Below, piece after piece: positions 20,645 to 33,361 of a stretch of DNA of 64,000 bases (position 1 is its first letter; each line of letters starts with the position of its first letter). Source of the stretch: an uncultured Pelagibacteraceae bacterium (GTDB lineage: Bacteria; Pseudomonadota; Alphaproteobacteria; Pelagibacterales; Pelagibacteraceae); the NCBI GenBank assembly GCA_902519695.1, contig CABYKN010000002.1, positions 38,967 to 102,966 on the forward strand, in the 5' to 3' direction. A model generated the notes under the pieces. It saw only the letters and a program-made list of their open reading frames with translations, had not been told where the DNA came from and did not search any database. A program made the position numbers and the translations under genes.

Positions 20645-23542
20645 ATGAGTTCTCCTAAAAATCTGGAATATAAAAAAACATCGTTTTTAAATAAGGCCAA
20701 TAGTGCATTTATTGAAGAAATGTATGTAAAATTTATAAATAAAGACCCGTCTCTCTCTGAAAGTTGGATTGAATATTTCTCAAGTGTAGATGAGGATATG
20801 AAGATATTAGTCGACGAGATAAATGGACCGTCGTGGAAACCTTTCTCTAAAAAAATTAATATTGAGGATGTCGAGAAAACAGCTAAAGAAAACGAAAAAA
20901 ACAAAGATAACTCTAGCAAGTTTAATTTCCAAGTAATTGCAAATTCAAATAAAAATTCAATAAGTGCTGTAGCCTTGATAAGAGCTTATCGTTTAAGAGG
21001 GCATCTATTATCAAAATTAGATCCTTTAGAATTGATGAAGTCAGAATATTTAGACGAATTACATCCTGAGTACTATGGTTTTAAAAAAGAAGATTATGAC
21101 AAAGAAATTTTTCTTAACGGAATAATAAATAAAAAAAGTGCAAATATAAGAGAAATACTCAAGTTTTTAAAAAAAACTTATTGTGGTCCTATAGGTTATG
21201 AATATATGCATATTTCAAATCCAACTGAGAGAATGTGGTTTAGAGATAGGGTTGAAAAAGACGAAAATGCACTCAAGTTTACAAAAAATGGAAAGCAAGC
21301 AATTTTAAATAAATTAATACAAGCCGAGGGCTTCGAAAAATTTTTAAATACAAAATATGTTGGTACAAAAAGATTTGGTTTAGATGGTGGAGAAAGTCTA
21401 ATACCTGCTCTTGAACAAATTATAAAAATTGGAGGACAATCTAAAATAAAAGAAGTTAAAATAGGAATGTCACATAGAGGAAGACTAAATGTTTTAGCAA
21501 ACGTTTTACAAAAATCTTATAAAAGAATTTTTAATGAATTTGCTGGTGAAATGGATGGATCAGAAGATGGTGCTGGTGATGTAAAATACCATTTAGGAGC
21601 CTCATCTGATAGAGAATTTGATGGAAATCCTGTACACGTAAGTTTAACAGATAATCCTTCACACTTAGAGGCAGTTAATCCTGTTGTTCTTGGCCAAACT
21701 AGAGCTAAACAATTTTTCCACCAAGACAAACAAAGAAATAAAGTTATACCAATATTAATTCATGGTGATGCAGCATTTGCAGGACAAGGAATAGTAGCAG
21801 AGTGCTTTGCAATGTCTGGACTTCCTGGTCATAATACTGGAGGGACAATCCATATTATTGTTAACAACCAAATTGGATTTACAACAAGTCCTAGATTTGC
21901 GCGATCTTCCCCTTATCCTTCTGATGTAGGTAAAATGGTCGATGCGCCAATCATCCATGTTAACGGAGATGATCCTGAAGCAGTAGTTTATGCAACAAGA
22001 ATAGCGACTGAATTTAGATTAAAATTTAATCGCGATGTTGTAATTGATTTAATATGTTACAGAAGATTTGGACATAATGAAGGAGATGAGCCATCTTTCA
22101 CCCAACCACTTATGTATAAAAAAATTAGATCTCATCCGTCTACGATTAAAATTTATGGTGAAAAGCTTGTAAATGAAGGACTTTTTTCGAAACAAGATTT
22201 AGATCAACAAATAATTGATTTTAAAAATTTATTAGATGATCAATTTAAGAATGCAAAAGATTATAAACCTAAAATTAGATGGTTTGAGGGAACTTGGTCG
22301 AGATATAAACCCGAGAGAGGTAAAGATAAAAGAGGTGTATCTGGATCGGATTTGAAAATTTTAAATAATATTTCTGACAGAATACATGTTTTTCCAACTG
22401 ATAAAAATATTCATAAAACTATAACAAAAATTATGGAAAATAGAAAAAAAACTATTGATGTAGGCTCAGGTATTGATTGGGCAACAGCTGAGTCTTTGGC
22501 ATTTGGTTCATTATTAGTTGAAGGTTATCCAGTAAGGTTAGTAGGTCAGGATTCCGGTAGAGGAACCTTTAGTCAAAGACATTCAGTTTTAAGAAATCAA
22601 GCTGATAATTCAAGGTACATACCTTTAAACAATATATCTAGTAACCAAAAAAATTTTGAGATTGTAGATAGTTTTTTATCTGAACTCGCAGTTTTAGGAT
22701 TTGAATATGGATACAGTTTAGTAGAACCGAATACATTGACTATTTGGGAAGCTCAATTTGGTGATTTTGCAAATGGTGCTCAAGTAATCATTGATCAATT
22801 TATATCATCTGGTGAAAGAAAGTGGAAACGAGCATCAGGTTTGGTTATGTTATTACCCCATGGTTATGAAGGACAAGGTCCAGAACACTCCTCTGCAAGG
22901 TTAGAGAGATTTTTACAATTATGTGCAAATGATAATTTACAAGTTATGAACTGTACAACTCCCGCAAATTATTTTCATGCTTTAAGAAGACAAATGCACC
23001 GTGATTTTAGAAAACCTTTAATTATAATGACACCAAAATCACTTTTAAGAAATAAATATTGTGTATCAAATTTGGAAGATTTTAGTAAACACAATTCTTT
23101 CCATAGAGTGCTATGGGATCATGCTAGAGATACCAAGCAAAAAGGGTTTATTAAGTTAAAAGATGACAAAAAAATTAGAAAAGTAATATTATGCTCTGGA
23201 AAAATTTATTTTGATCTTCTCGCGGCAAGAGAGAAACAAAAAATCAATGATGTGATTTTGTATAGAATTGAACAACTATATCCTTTCCCTGCAAAAAGTT
23301 TGGTTAAAGAGCTAAAACCATTTGCAAAAAATGCAAAATTTTATTGGTGCCAAGAGGAGCCTAAAAATATGGGTGCTTGGTTTGCTGTTAGAGATTATAT
23401 ACAATGGACATTAGAGACTATTAAGGCTAAAAACAATTCAATTTCTTACATTGGAAGAAGTCCAGATGCTACGCCTGCTACAGGTTATGCAAGAAGACAC
23501 AATTCCGAACAACAAGAAATTATAAATAAAGTATTTAAATAA
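20645..23542 (+). CDS. sucA: 2-oxoglutarate dehydrogenase E1 component
   Basis: Thiamine-diphosphate-dependent decarboxylase that starts the 2-oxoglutarate dehydrogenase complex, passing the succinyl group to SucB. 965 residues, matching the family. The N-terminal LNKANSAFIEEMYVKFI segment is the E2-binding type. The active-site blocks GMSHRGRLNVLANVL, HGDAAFAGQGIVAECF, NNQIGFTT and YRRFGHNEGDEPSFTQP are all intact. The C-terminal half holds GQDSGRGTFSQRHSV and LPHGYEGQGPEHSSARLER. The stop is followed at once by sucB. Confidence 0.97.
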   Translation: MSSPKNLEYKKTSFLNKANSAFIEEMYVKFINKDPSLSESWIEYFSSVDEDMKILVDEINGPSWKPFSKKINIEDVEKTAKENEKNKDNSSKFNFQVIANSNKNSISAVALIRAYRLRGHLLSKLDPLELMKSEYLDELHPEYYGFKKEDYDKEIFLNGIINKKSANIREILKFLKKTYCGPIGYEYMHISNPTERMWFRDRVEKDENALKFTKNGKQAILNKLIQAEGFEKFLNTKYVGTKRFGLDGGESLIPALEQIIKIGGQSKIKEVKIGMSHRGRLNVLANVLQKSYKRIFNEFAGEMDGSEDGAGDVKYHLGASSDREFDGNPVHVSLTDNPSHLEAVNPVVLGQTRAKQFFHQDKQRNKVIPILIHGDAAFAGQGIVAECFAMSGLPGHNTGGTIHIIVNNQIGFTTSPRFARSSPYPSDVGKMVDAPIIHVNGDDPEAVVYATRIATEFRLKFNRDVVIDLICYRRFGHNEGDEPSFTQPLMYKKIRSHPSTIKIYGEKLVNEGLFSKQDLDQQIIDFKNLLDDQFKNAKDYKPKIRWFEGTWSRYKPERGKDKRGVSGSDLKILNNISDRIHVFPTDKNIHKTITKIMENRKKTIDVGSGIDWATAESLAFGSLLVEGYPVRLVGQDSGRGTFSQRHSVLRNQADNSRYIPLNNISSNQKNFEIVDSFLSELAVLGFEYGYSLVEPNTLTIWEAQFGDFANGAQVIIDQFISSGERKWKRASGLVMLLPHGYEGQGPEHSSARLERFLQLCANDNLQVMNCTTPANYFHALRRQMHRDFRKPLIIMTPKSLLRNKYCVSNLEDFSKHNSFHRVLWDHARDTKQKGFIKLKDDKKIRKVILCSGKIYFDLLAAREKQKINDVILYRIEQLYPFPAKSLVKELKPFAKNAKFYWCQEEPKNMGAWFAVRDYIQWTLETIKAKNNSISYIGRSPDATPATGYARRHNSEQQEIINKVFK

Positions 23543-24817
23543 ATGAGTGAAAAAATATTAGTTCCGGTTTTGGGAGAAAGTATTACAGAGGCTACAGTAA
23601 CGAAATGGTTAAAGAAAAAGGGTGATAATGTAGTTGCTGATGAAGCTGTAGTAGAATTAGAGACTGACAAAGTAAACTTAGAAGTTCCTGCACCTGCAAG
23701 TGGCGTTATATCAGAGATCAACTCAAAAGATGGCGATACAGTTGAGGTTGGAACTGTATTAGGAATGATTTCAGAAGGTAGTGCTCTTAAAGAAGAAAAA
23801 AAAGCTGAGCCAATTAAAGAGAATGTTGAAAAAAATAATGTGATAAATTTAGAAATCGAAAAGAATAAAGATGCAAAAAAAAATCAAGAGCCTTTATTGC
23901 TTGATGAAGAACCATTGGTATTAACTGATGAAGTTGAAGATAACAAATCTATTAAACAAAATAAAACACTTTCTCCTGCCGTAAGAAAAATGGTTATTGA
24001 AAATAAAATTAATTTAGATGAAGTAAAAGGTACAGGTAAAGATGGAAGAATTTTAAAGGGTGATTTAATAAGTTTAATGGGAACTAATCCTCAACCTAAC
24101 GAAAGAAAAATTCAATACGGTGAAGAAGAACGAATTAAAATGTCAAGACTAAGACAAACGATTGCTAAACGTTTAAAAGAAGCTCAAAATAATGCCGCTA
24201 TGCTCACAACGTTTAATGAAGTTGATATGTCAAATATAATTACAATGAGAAAAGATAACCAGGAAGATTTCCAAAATAGTTATGGAATTAAACTCGGCTT
24301 TATGTCCTTTTTTGTAAAAGCTTGTATAGTTGGATTAAAATTATTTCCTGCAATAAATGCTGAAGTTGAAAATGACGAAATGGTTTATAAAAATTATTAT
24401 AATGTGAGCTTTGCAGTCGGAACTGAAAAAGGATTAGTAGTTCCAGTATTAAAAAATGCCGATGAAATGTCTTTTGCGGACATTGAAAAAAACATAAAAG
24501 ATCTGTCAGACAAAGCAAAAAATGGTAGTCTTACTATAGAGGATCTTCAAGGTGGAACATTTACAATTAGCAATGGAGGTGTGTATGGATCAATGTTATC
24601 TACTCCTATTTTAAACCCTCCACAATCAGCAGTTCTTGGAATGCATAATATCGTTGAAAGACCTGTTGTTGTTGATGGTGAGATAAAGGCTAGACCTGTA
24701 ATGTTTTTAGCATTGTCTTATGATCATAGAATAATTGATGGAAAAGAATCTGTAAGTTTTTTAAAAACTGTTAAAGAAAACTTAGAAGATCCAAGAAGGT
24801 TATTTTTAAATTTATAA
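23543..24817 (+). CDS. sucB: 2-oxoglutarate dehydrogenase E2 component (dihydrolipoyl succinyltransferase)
   Basis: Forms the core of the complex and transfers succinyl to CoA. Domain order: a single lipoyl domain (1-75) with Lys43 in ETDKVNLEV as the lipoylation site; a charged linker; an E3-binding domain around 148-180 ([19 protein letters not shown]); and a catalytic domain ending with His395 and Asp399 in [12 protein letters not shown]. 424 residues. It abuts sucA, and lpd starts one base after its stop. Confidence 0.97.
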   Translation: MSEKILVPVLGESITEATVTKWLKKKGDNVVADEAVVELETDKVNLEVPAPASGVISEINSKDGDTVEVGTVLGMISEGSALKEEKKAEPIKENVEKNNVINLEIEKNKDAKKNQEPLLLDEEPLVLTDEVEDNKSIKQNKTLSPAVRKMVIENKINLDEVKGTGKDGRILKGDLISLMGTNPQPNERKIQYGEEERIKMSRLRQTIAKRLKEAQNNAAMLTTFNEVDMSNIITMRKDNQEDFQNSYGIKLGFMSFFVKACIVGLKLFPAINAEVENDEMVYKNYYNVSFAVGTEKGLVVPVLKNADEMSFADIEKNIKDLSDKAKNGSLTIEDLQGGTFTISNGGVYGSMLSTPILNPPQSAVLGMHNIVERPVVVDGEIKARPVMFLALSYDHRIIDGKESVSFLKTVKENLEDPRRLFLNL

Positions 24818-24818
24818 T

Positions 24819-26216
24819 ATGTCAGAAAAATTTGATGTTACAGTAATCGGTGGTGGCCCTGGTGGATATGTTTGTGCAATTAGATTGTCTCAACTTGGAC
24901 TTAAAACAGCATGCATAGAGTCTAGAGGATCTTTAGGGGGGACATGTTTAAATATTGGATGTATCCCATCAAAAAGTTTGCTTAATTTATCTGAAAAATT
25001 TCACAGTGCTAAAAATTTTGAAAAGATTGGAATCGAGACTGGAGAAATAAAACTCAACTTAGATAAAATGATGAAAAATAAAGATAAAGCCGTAACAGTT
25101 TTGACTAAAGGAGTTGAATTTTTATTCAAAAAAAACAAAGTCACTTATTTTAAAGGCAAAGGTTCATTTGAGAATGAAAAATCAATAAAAATTGAAGGCT
25201 CTGAAGGCACTAAAATAATTCAAACTGATAAAACAATAATCAGTACAGGATCTGAGCCAGTTTCATTGCCTGGAGTAGACTTTGATGAAGAGAGAATTCT
25301 TTCTTCAACTGGAGCCCTATCTATTCCCAAACTCCCCAATAAAATGATTGTTGTTGGTGGTGGATATATAGGATTGGAAATGGGATCTGTTTGGTCAAGA
25401 CTTGGCACTGAAGTCACAGTCGTTGAATTTTTAGATCACATCACGCCTGGAATGGATCAAGATATTTCAAATGAATTTATGAAAATATTAAAGAAGCAAG
25501 GTATAAAATTTAACCTTAATACTAAAGTTGATAAAATAACTAAAAACTCTAATGGTGTGACAGTTGAGACTTCACAAAATGATGGCCAAAAAGTTAAGCA
25601 TGATGTTGATGTCGTTTTAATTTCTGTAGGTAGAAGACCTTATACTAAAAACTTAAATTTAGACAAAGTTGGTGTAAAGTTAGATGAAAAAGGAAGAGTT
25701 AAAGTAAATAAAAATTTTGAAACAAATGTTAAAAATATTTATGCAATAGGTGATGTTATTGATGGCCCAATGTTAGCTCATAAAGCTGAAGAGGAAGGAA
25801 TTGCAGTTGCAGAATTAATTGCAGGCCAATCAGGTCATGTTAATTATGATATTATTCCTGGAGTTGTTTATACGTCACCTGAGGTTGCTTATGTTGGCAA
25901 AAGCGAGGAGCAATTAAAAAAAGAAAACATAGGTTATAAAATTGGTAAATTTCCTTTTATGGCAAATTCAAGAGCCAAAGCAATTGATGAGCCAGAGGGT
26001 TTTGTAAAAATCTTGGCAGACCAATCAACCGATAAAGTGCTTGGTGTGCATATTATTGGTCCTCATGCAGGAGAAATGATAGCTGAGATGGCTGTCGCAA
26101 TGGAATTTGGAGCTAGTTCCGAAGATATTGCAAGAACATGTCACGCACACCCAACATTTTCAGAAGCTATAAAAGAAGCAGCATTATCAGTAGATAAAAG
26201 ACAAATTCACTCTTAA
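24819..26216 (+). CDS. lpd: Dihydrolipoyl dehydrogenase (E3)
   Basis: The flavoenzyme that reoxidises lipoamide on E2 with NAD. The redox disulfide is Cys43/Cys48 in GGTCLNIGCIPSK. The FAD motif VIGGGPGGYVCAIR (9-22), the NAD motif VVGGGYIGLEMGSV and the C-terminal catalytic HAHPTFSEAI are intact. 465 residues. As the last plus-strand gene before the methyltransferase on the other strand, it ends the TCA run. It may also serve pyruvate dehydrogenase and glycine cleavage. Confidence 0.96.
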   Translation: MSEKFDVTVIGGGPGGYVCAIRLSQLGLKTACIESRGSLGGTCLNIGCIPSKSLLNLSEKFHSAKNFEKIGIETGEIKLNLDKMMKNKDKAVTVLTKGVEFLFKKNKVTYFKGKGSFENEKSIKIEGSEGTKIIQTDKTIISTGSEPVSLPGVDFDEERILSSTGALSIPKLPNKMIVVGGGYIGLEMGSVWSRLGTEVTVVEFLDHITPGMDQDISNEFMKILKKQGIKFNLNTKVDKITKNSNGVTVETSQNDGQKVKHDVDVVLISVGRRPYTKNLNLDKVGVKLDEKGRVKVNKNFETNVKNIYAIGDVIDGPMLAHKAEEEGIAVAELIAGQSGHVNYDIIPGVVYTSPEVAYVGKSEEQLKKENIGYKIGKFPFMANSRAKAIDEPEGFVKILADQSTDKVLGVHIIGPHAGEMIAEMAVAMEFGASSEDIARTCHAHPTFSEAIKEAALSVDKRQIHS

Positions 26217-26219
26217 TAA

Positions 26220-26864
26220 TTATTTTTCTACATTCAATAAAGCAAATCTTTTAAATTTTTCTTCAAGTTTTATTTTGTTATTATTTGTAAAGTCTTTTAT
26301 TGCTTTTTCAACACTTTCAATTTTTGTAATACCCGCAAAATCATCACAAACAATTTTAGAATTATTTTTCATGTTGTCATAAAGTTTCTGTAAATCACTT
26401 AAAACAGTATCGTAACTATGTCCTCCATCTAAAAATACGAAATCAATTTCACTTAAAGGAACTTTTTCTAAAGTCACCCTTGTGTCTCCTTCTATTAGCT
26501 CAATATTTTGTGAAAATTTCTTTAAAAAATTTTGAACAGATATCTTTGAATTTAAATTTTCTTTTTTTATGAAATTATAATAGATAGTCTTAAGTGGATT
26601 CGAAAACTTTTGATTTTCAAGAAATTTAGGTTCGATCTCATCTACACTTGATGTTTTAGTAGATCCAAATAAATCTAATCCGTAATATCTAAAATCACTG
26701 CCAAAATTTGTCTTTAATAATTCACATATATTTCTTGATGTAACACCACAAAAAACACCAATTTCTAATACATTTTTTGGCTTATATTCCTCAACTAAAC
26801 TCAAAAGATTATCCCCATAAGGTTTTTTTAAACCTGATTTTCTCCAGTAATAATTATATTTCAT
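26220..26864 (-). CDS. Class I SAM-dependent methyltransferase of unknown substrate
   Basis: A 214-residue protein with the Rossmann methyltransferase core: motif I NVLEIGVFCGVTSRNI (31-46), an acidic post-I residue in YGLDLFG (61-67), and the LDGGHSYDTVLSDL block (145-158) typical of the Methyltransf_24 group, which includes sugar and macrolide methylases. The N-terminus (MKYNYYWRKSGLKKPYGDN) is not recognisable. It is alone on the minus strand, its end three bases from the lpd stop, and diverges from priA across 51 bases. Nothing nearby suggests a substrate; surface polysaccharide modification is one possibility, unproven. Confidence 0.75.
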   Translation of the reverse strand: MKYNYYWRKSGLKKPYGDNLLSLVEEYKPKNVLEIGVFCGVTSRNICELLKTNFGSDFRYYGLDLFGSTKTSSVDEIEPKFLENQKFSNPLKTIYYNFIKKENLNSKISVQNFLKKFSQNIELIEGDTRVTLEKVPLSEIDFVFLDGGHSYDTVLSDLQKLYDNMKNNSKIVCDDFAGITKIESVEKAIKDFTNNNKIKLEEKFKRFALLNVEK

Positions 26865-26915
26865 TTGATCTATTTATATATTTTTAAGATATAAAAAAAC
26901 TAAAATTAAATATTT

Positions 26916-28871
26916 ATGAAATATCCAGTTTTGTTGCCAAATATATTTGATTATCCTTTTACATATGAAAGTAATATTAAATTAAAAGCAGGAGATTATG
27001 TAAAAGTTCCATTTGGTAAGAAAAATATTATTGGTGTAATTTGGGATTTTTTTGAAGAAAAGAATAATAAGGAATTTAAATTAAAATCTATAATTGAAAA
27101 AATTGAAATTGAACCACTAAGTAAAAAGACAATGAATTTTCTAAAGTGGTTTTCTAATTACAATCTTGTACCCCTAGGAATGTGTTTAAAACTACATTTG
27201 ATTAATGACGAAAATTTAAAAATAAAAAATGACAGCGATCTATTAAAATATGTTCTATCAAGCGAAAAAGAAAGTTATCAACTTTCTGAAGAGCAAGATA
27301 AGGCATATAAAGAGTTATCTAAAAATGATAGCAGTTTTAGAGTTCACTTACTTCAAGGTACAACCGGTTCAGGAAAAACAATAGTTTATTTTAAAGCTAT
27401 TGAAAAAATTATAAATATAGGATTGCAAGCTCTAATATTATTACCAGAAATAGGACTAACAAATGAGTTTGAAAAAAAATTTAAATCTTATTTTGGATTT
27501 GAAGCTGCAGTTTGGCATTCAAAAGTTAGCCCAAAAAAAAGAAAAATTATATGGAATGGATTATCAGCAGGAAAAATTAAAGTAGTACTCGGAGCAAGAT
27601 CATCCTTATTTCTGCCATTCAAAAAATTAGGTTTGATAACTGTAGATGAGGAGCACGATCAATCTTATAAACAAGATGAAGGAATTATCTATAATGCTAG
27701 AGATATGGCAATATCAAGAGCTAAACACGAAAACATTCCAATAAATTTAGTAACTGCAGTTCCATCAATCGAAACATATGAAAATATTAAAATTAAAAAA
27801 TATAATTACTCAAGATTACTTAATCGATATAAAGGTGCAAATTTACCTAAACACCATGTTATCGATCTTTATCAAAATCAACTAGCGACCAAAAGTTCTA
27901 TATCTCTTAAAACTCTTGAAAAAGTAAAAGAACATTTAAATAAAAAAGATCAAGTTCTCTTTTTCATAAATAGAAGAGGTTTTGCACCCTATGTTTTATG
28001 TAAAAAATGTTTAAATGTTTTTACATGCCCAAGGTGTTCTATAAATTTAGTATTTCATAAAAATAAAAAAATTCTTTTGTGTCATTACTGTGGATATAAT
28101 TCAAAATTAAATAGAGATTGTAAAAAAGGAAATGTTTGTGAGTTTGTATTCAGTGGACCTGGGGTAGAAAAAATTGCAGAGGAAGTTAAAAACCTCTTTC
28201 CTAATAAAAAAACAATAATTTTTTCTAGTGACACAATGAATAAAGCATCTGGCAAAGATAAATTGAATAAAATTATATCTGGTGAAATAGATATTCTTGT
28301 AGGTACTCAATTAATATCAAAAGGATTTCACTTTCCAAAATTGAATTGTATTGTTGTATTAGATATTGATTTAACTTCTCAAGGACATGATCTTAGGAGC
28401 ACAGAAAAAAATTTACAACTTTACCACCAGTTATCTGGAAGAGCAGGTAGAACCGGCAAACCAGCTAATATTTATTTCCAAACATACAATTTAAAACCAG
28501 AGGTTATAAATCAAATTACAAATGAAGATCCATTTAAATTTCTAGAAAATGAATTAAATTTAAGAAAGAGGAATAATTTACCGCCCTACGAAAGATTTAT
28601 CGCTTTAATCTTATCTTCATCAAATGAAAAAAAACTTGATATAGATGCTGTAAAACTTAAAAATATTTTATCAAAGTCTATAGATGCAAAAATTTTAGGA
28701 CCAGTTAATGCTCCAATATATAGAATTAATCAAAAATTCAGAAATAGACTATTAATAAGGGCAAAAAAAACATCTAGTGTTCAGAAAAAATTGAAAGATG
28801 TATTGAAAGATTTTCAACTCTCCAAAGGAATGAAACTTTCAGTTGATGTTGACCCTATCAGCTTCAATTAG
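26916..28871 (+). CDS. priA: Primosomal replication restart helicase PriA
   Basis: A 3'-to-5' DNA helicase that reloads the replisome at stalled forks. It has the N-terminal DNA-binding domain, Walker A GTTGSGKT (148-155), the DEEHD box (244-248) with QSYKQDEGIIYNARD after it, and helicase motifs near GTQLISKGFHFP and YHQLSGRAGRTGK. 651 residues, slightly short. The zinc-binding insert keeps CKKC (362-365), CPRC (371-374) and CHYC (389-392). The fourth pair is C402 and C408, five residues apart, instead of the usual CxxC. It precedes the ATP synthase genes by 102 bases. Confidence 0.95.
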   Translation: MKYPVLLPNIFDYPFTYESNIKLKAGDYVKVPFGKKNIIGVIWDFFEEKNNKEFKLKSIIEKIEIEPLSKKTMNFLKWFSNYNLVPLGMCLKLHLINDENLKIKNDSDLLKYVLSSEKESYQLSEEQDKAYKELSKNDSSFRVHLLQGTTGSGKTIVYFKAIEKIINIGLQALILLPEIGLTNEFEKKFKSYFGFEAAVWHSKVSPKKRKIIWNGLSAGKIKVVLGARSSLFLPFKKLGLITVDEEHDQSYKQDEGIIYNARDMAISRAKHENIPINLVTAVPSIETYENIKIKKYNYSRLLNRYKGANLPKHHVIDLYQNQLATKSSISLKTLEKVKEHLNKKDQVLFFINRRGFAPYVLCKKCLNVFTCPRCSINLVFHKNKKILLCHYCGYNSKLNRDCKKGNVCEFVFSGPGVEKIAEEVKNLFPNKKTIIFSSDTMNKASGKDKLNKIISGEIDILVGTQLISKGFHFPKLNCIVVLDIDLTSQGHDLRSTEKNLQLYHQLSGRAGRTGKPANIYFQTYNLKPEVINQITNEDPFKFLENELNLRKRNNLPPYERFIALILSSSNEKKLDIDAVKLKNILSKSIDAKILGPVNAPIYRINQKFRNRLLIRAKKTSSVQKKLKDVLKDFQLSKGMKLSVDVDPISFN

Positions 28872-28906
28872 CCCCTTAAATCTTTCCATTTTTCACAATC
28901 TGAGCC

Positions 28907-28935
28907 TTGAAGACTGATAATTCGTATGTTATCTA
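28907..28935 (+). promoter_or_regulatory. Candidate promoter of the atpHAGDC operon
   Basis: TTGAAG at 28907-28912 and TATCTA at 28930-28935 with a 17-base spacer lie in the 102-base gap before atpH. The -10 match is poor. It is offered because a promoter is expected here and nothing better is visible. Confidence 0.35.
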
Positions 28936-28973
28936 AGCGAAATTTTAAACATCTTCATAACTGAGAGTATAAA

Positions 28974-29528
28974 TTGAGCGATAACAAAATATCAATAACT
29001 TCTAATAACAGCTATGCTCAAGCATTATTTGAGCTGGCTAATGAAGATAAATCTCTAGCAAAAGTAGAGGAACAAGTCGTTGCAATAAGTAAACTCATAA
29101 ATAAAAGTGAAGAATTTAGATATTTAATCAAAAACCCTACGACTAGCATTGAGGATTTAACTAAAGTTATTGAAACAATTTCTGAAAAAAACAATTTTGA
29201 TAATCTTTTAAAAAGATTTCTAGTTTTTTTAATTCAAAAAAGAAGATTTTTTTATTTAGAAAAAATTTTAAGTGATTTTATAGAGGTATGTTCGAAAGCT
29301 AGAGGTGAAATAAAAGCAGAGCTTTTTTCAGCTAAAGAACTTAATGAAACAGATATTTCTAAAATTAAAGAAGAGCTATCTCAAAACTTTGGAGCAAAGA
29401 TACAGTTAAATTATAAATTTGACCCAAGTTTAATTGGTGGCTTGGTATTAAAAGTAGGAAGTACAATGGTAGATAATTCTATTAAAAATAAACTGCAACA
29501 AATTCAAAAACAAATGATAGAGGCATAA
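28974..29528 (+). CDS. atpH: ATP synthase F1 subunit delta (TTG start)
   Basis: The stalk subunit linking F1 to the peripheral stalk. The recognisable OSCP/delta pattern includes NNSYAQALFELANED at 10-24 and the C-terminal DPSLIGGLVLKVGSTMVDNSIKNKL. 184 residues. The chosen start is TTG (28974), with a GAGAG sequence eight bases upstream. No in-frame ATG lies before the conserved SYAQALFELA block, so a TTG start is the simplest reading. It abuts atpA. The F0 genes are not in this window, consistent with the split ATP synthase operons of alphaproteobacteria. Confidence 0.93.
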   Translation: MSDNKISITSNNSYAQALFELANEDKSLAKVEEQVVAISKLINKSEEFRYLIKNPTTSIEDLTKVIETISEKNNFDNLLKRFLVFLIQKRRFFYLEKILSDFIEVCSKARGEIKAELFSAKELNETDISKIKEELSQNFGAKIQLNYKFDPSLIGGLVLKVGSTMVDNSIKNKLQQIQKQMIEA

Positions 29529-31049
29529 ATGGAAATAAATCCTTCAGAAGTAACAAAAATATTAAAAGAACAGATAAAAAAACTTGGCGATAGAGCTGAG
29601 GTTTCAGAGGTCGGACAAGTATTGTCTGTTGGAGATGGAATTGCAAGAATTTATGGCTTGGATAATGTTCAAGCAGGAGAAATGGTTGAGTTTTCTGATG
29701 GCTCTAAAGGAATGGCATTAAACTTAGAGAGTGACAACGTTGGTGTTGTTATATTTGGCGATGATAGAGAAATCAAAGAGGGTGACACTGTAAAAAGAAC
29801 TGGTGCGATTGTTGATGTACCAGTTGGAAAACAACTTTTAGGAAGAGTTGTTGATGGATTAGGAAATCCAATTGATGGAAAAGGAGCTTTAGATAAAAGT
29901 TTAGAAAGAAAAAGAGTTGAAGTTAAAGCTCCAGGAATTATTCCACGACAATCAGTTGGTGAACCAATGCAAACAGGTTTAAAAGCAATTGATAGTTTAA
30001 TTCCTGTTGGAAGAGGGCAAAGAGAACTTATAATTGGAGATCGTCAAACAGGTAAAACTGCAGTTGCTATCGATACAATTATCAATCAAAAGAAAATTAA
30101 TGAGTCAGACGATGAAAGTAAAAAGCTTTACTGCATATATGTTGCGATTGGACAAAAAAGATCAACGGTTGCTCAGATTGTAAAAACATTAGAAGACGCC
30201 GGCGCAATGGATTATACGACTATAGTTTCTGCAACAGCCTCAGATTCTGCGCCTCTTCAGTTTTTAGCTCCTTATACAGGATGCACTATGGGAGAATATT
30301 TTAGAGATAATGGAATGCATGCTTTAATTATTTACGATGATTTATCTAAGCAAGCAGTCGCATATAGACAAATGTCATTATTATTAAGAAGACCACCGGG
30401 GCGTGAAGCATACCCTGGGGATGTGTTCTATTTACATAGTAGATTATTAGAAAGAGCTGCTAAATTAAGTGATGAAAATGGCGGAGGTTCTTTAACCGCG
30501 CTACCAATTATCGAAACACAAGCAGGTGATGTTTCTGCATATATTCCAACAAATGTGATATCTATTACAGATGGGCAAATATTTTTAGAAACTGAACTAT
30601 TCAATCAAGGAATAAGACCAGCAGTAAACGTTGGATTATCCGTATCTAGAGTAGGATCAGCTGCACAAACTAAAGCCATGAAATCTGTGGCTGGATCAAT
30701 TAAATTAGAGTTAGCTCAATACAGAGAAATGGCAGCTTTTGCTCAATTTGGATCTGATTTAGATGCATCTACTCAAAAACTTTTAAATAGAGGTTCGAAG
30801 TTAACTGAACTTTTAAAACAAAGACAATATTCTCCCATGACAGTTGCAGAACAAGTTATATCAATTTTCTGTGGTGTAAAAGGTTATCTGGATGATATTG
30901 AACTTAAAGATGTAGCCGACTTTGAAAATAAAGTTCTACAAAAGTGTAAATCTGATAAGCCTGAGATAATAGAGTCCATTGCCAAAACTGGGAAGATTGA
31001 GGAAGACATTGAAAAACAATTAGTAGAATTAATTAAAGGAATTAAATAA
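29529..31049 (+). CDS. atpA: ATP synthase F1 subunit alpha
   Basis: Non-catalytic nucleotide-binding subunit of F1. It has the P-loop GDRQTGKT, the ATP synthase signature [14 protein letters not shown], and [21 protein letters not shown] in the catalytic interface. 506 residues, normal. It starts directly after the atpH stop and ends 6 bases before atpG. Confidence 0.98.
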   Translation: MEINPSEVTKILKEQIKKLGDRAEVSEVGQVLSVGDGIARIYGLDNVQAGEMVEFSDGSKGMALNLESDNVGVVIFGDDREIKEGDTVKRTGAIVDVPVGKQLLGRVVDGLGNPIDGKGALDKSLERKRVEVKAPGIIPRQSVGEPMQTGLKAIDSLIPVGRGQRELIIGDRQTGKTAVAIDTIINQKKINESDDESKKLYCIYVAIGQKRSTVAQIVKTLEDAGAMDYTTIVSATASDSAPLQFLAPYTGCTMGEYFRDNGMHALIIYDDLSKQAVAYRQMSLLLRRPPGREAYPGDVFYLHSRLLERAAKLSDENGGGSLTALPIIETQAGDVSAYIPTNVISITDGQIFLETELFNQGIRPAVNVGLSVSRVGSAAQTKAMKSVAGSIKLELAQYREMAAFAQFGSDLDASTQKLLNRGSKLTELLKQRQYSPMTVAEQVISIFCGVKGYLDDIELKDVADFENKVLQKCKSDKPEIIESIAKTGKIEEDIEKQLVELIKGIK

Positions 31050-31055
31050 TCATAA

Positions 31056-33360
<2,305 letters not shown>

Positions 33361-33361
<1 letters not shown>

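Noticed and set aside
28872..28973. A tRNA or small RNA in the gap between priA and atpH
   Set aside because: No T-loop GTTCRA sequence or cloverleaf pairing is visible.
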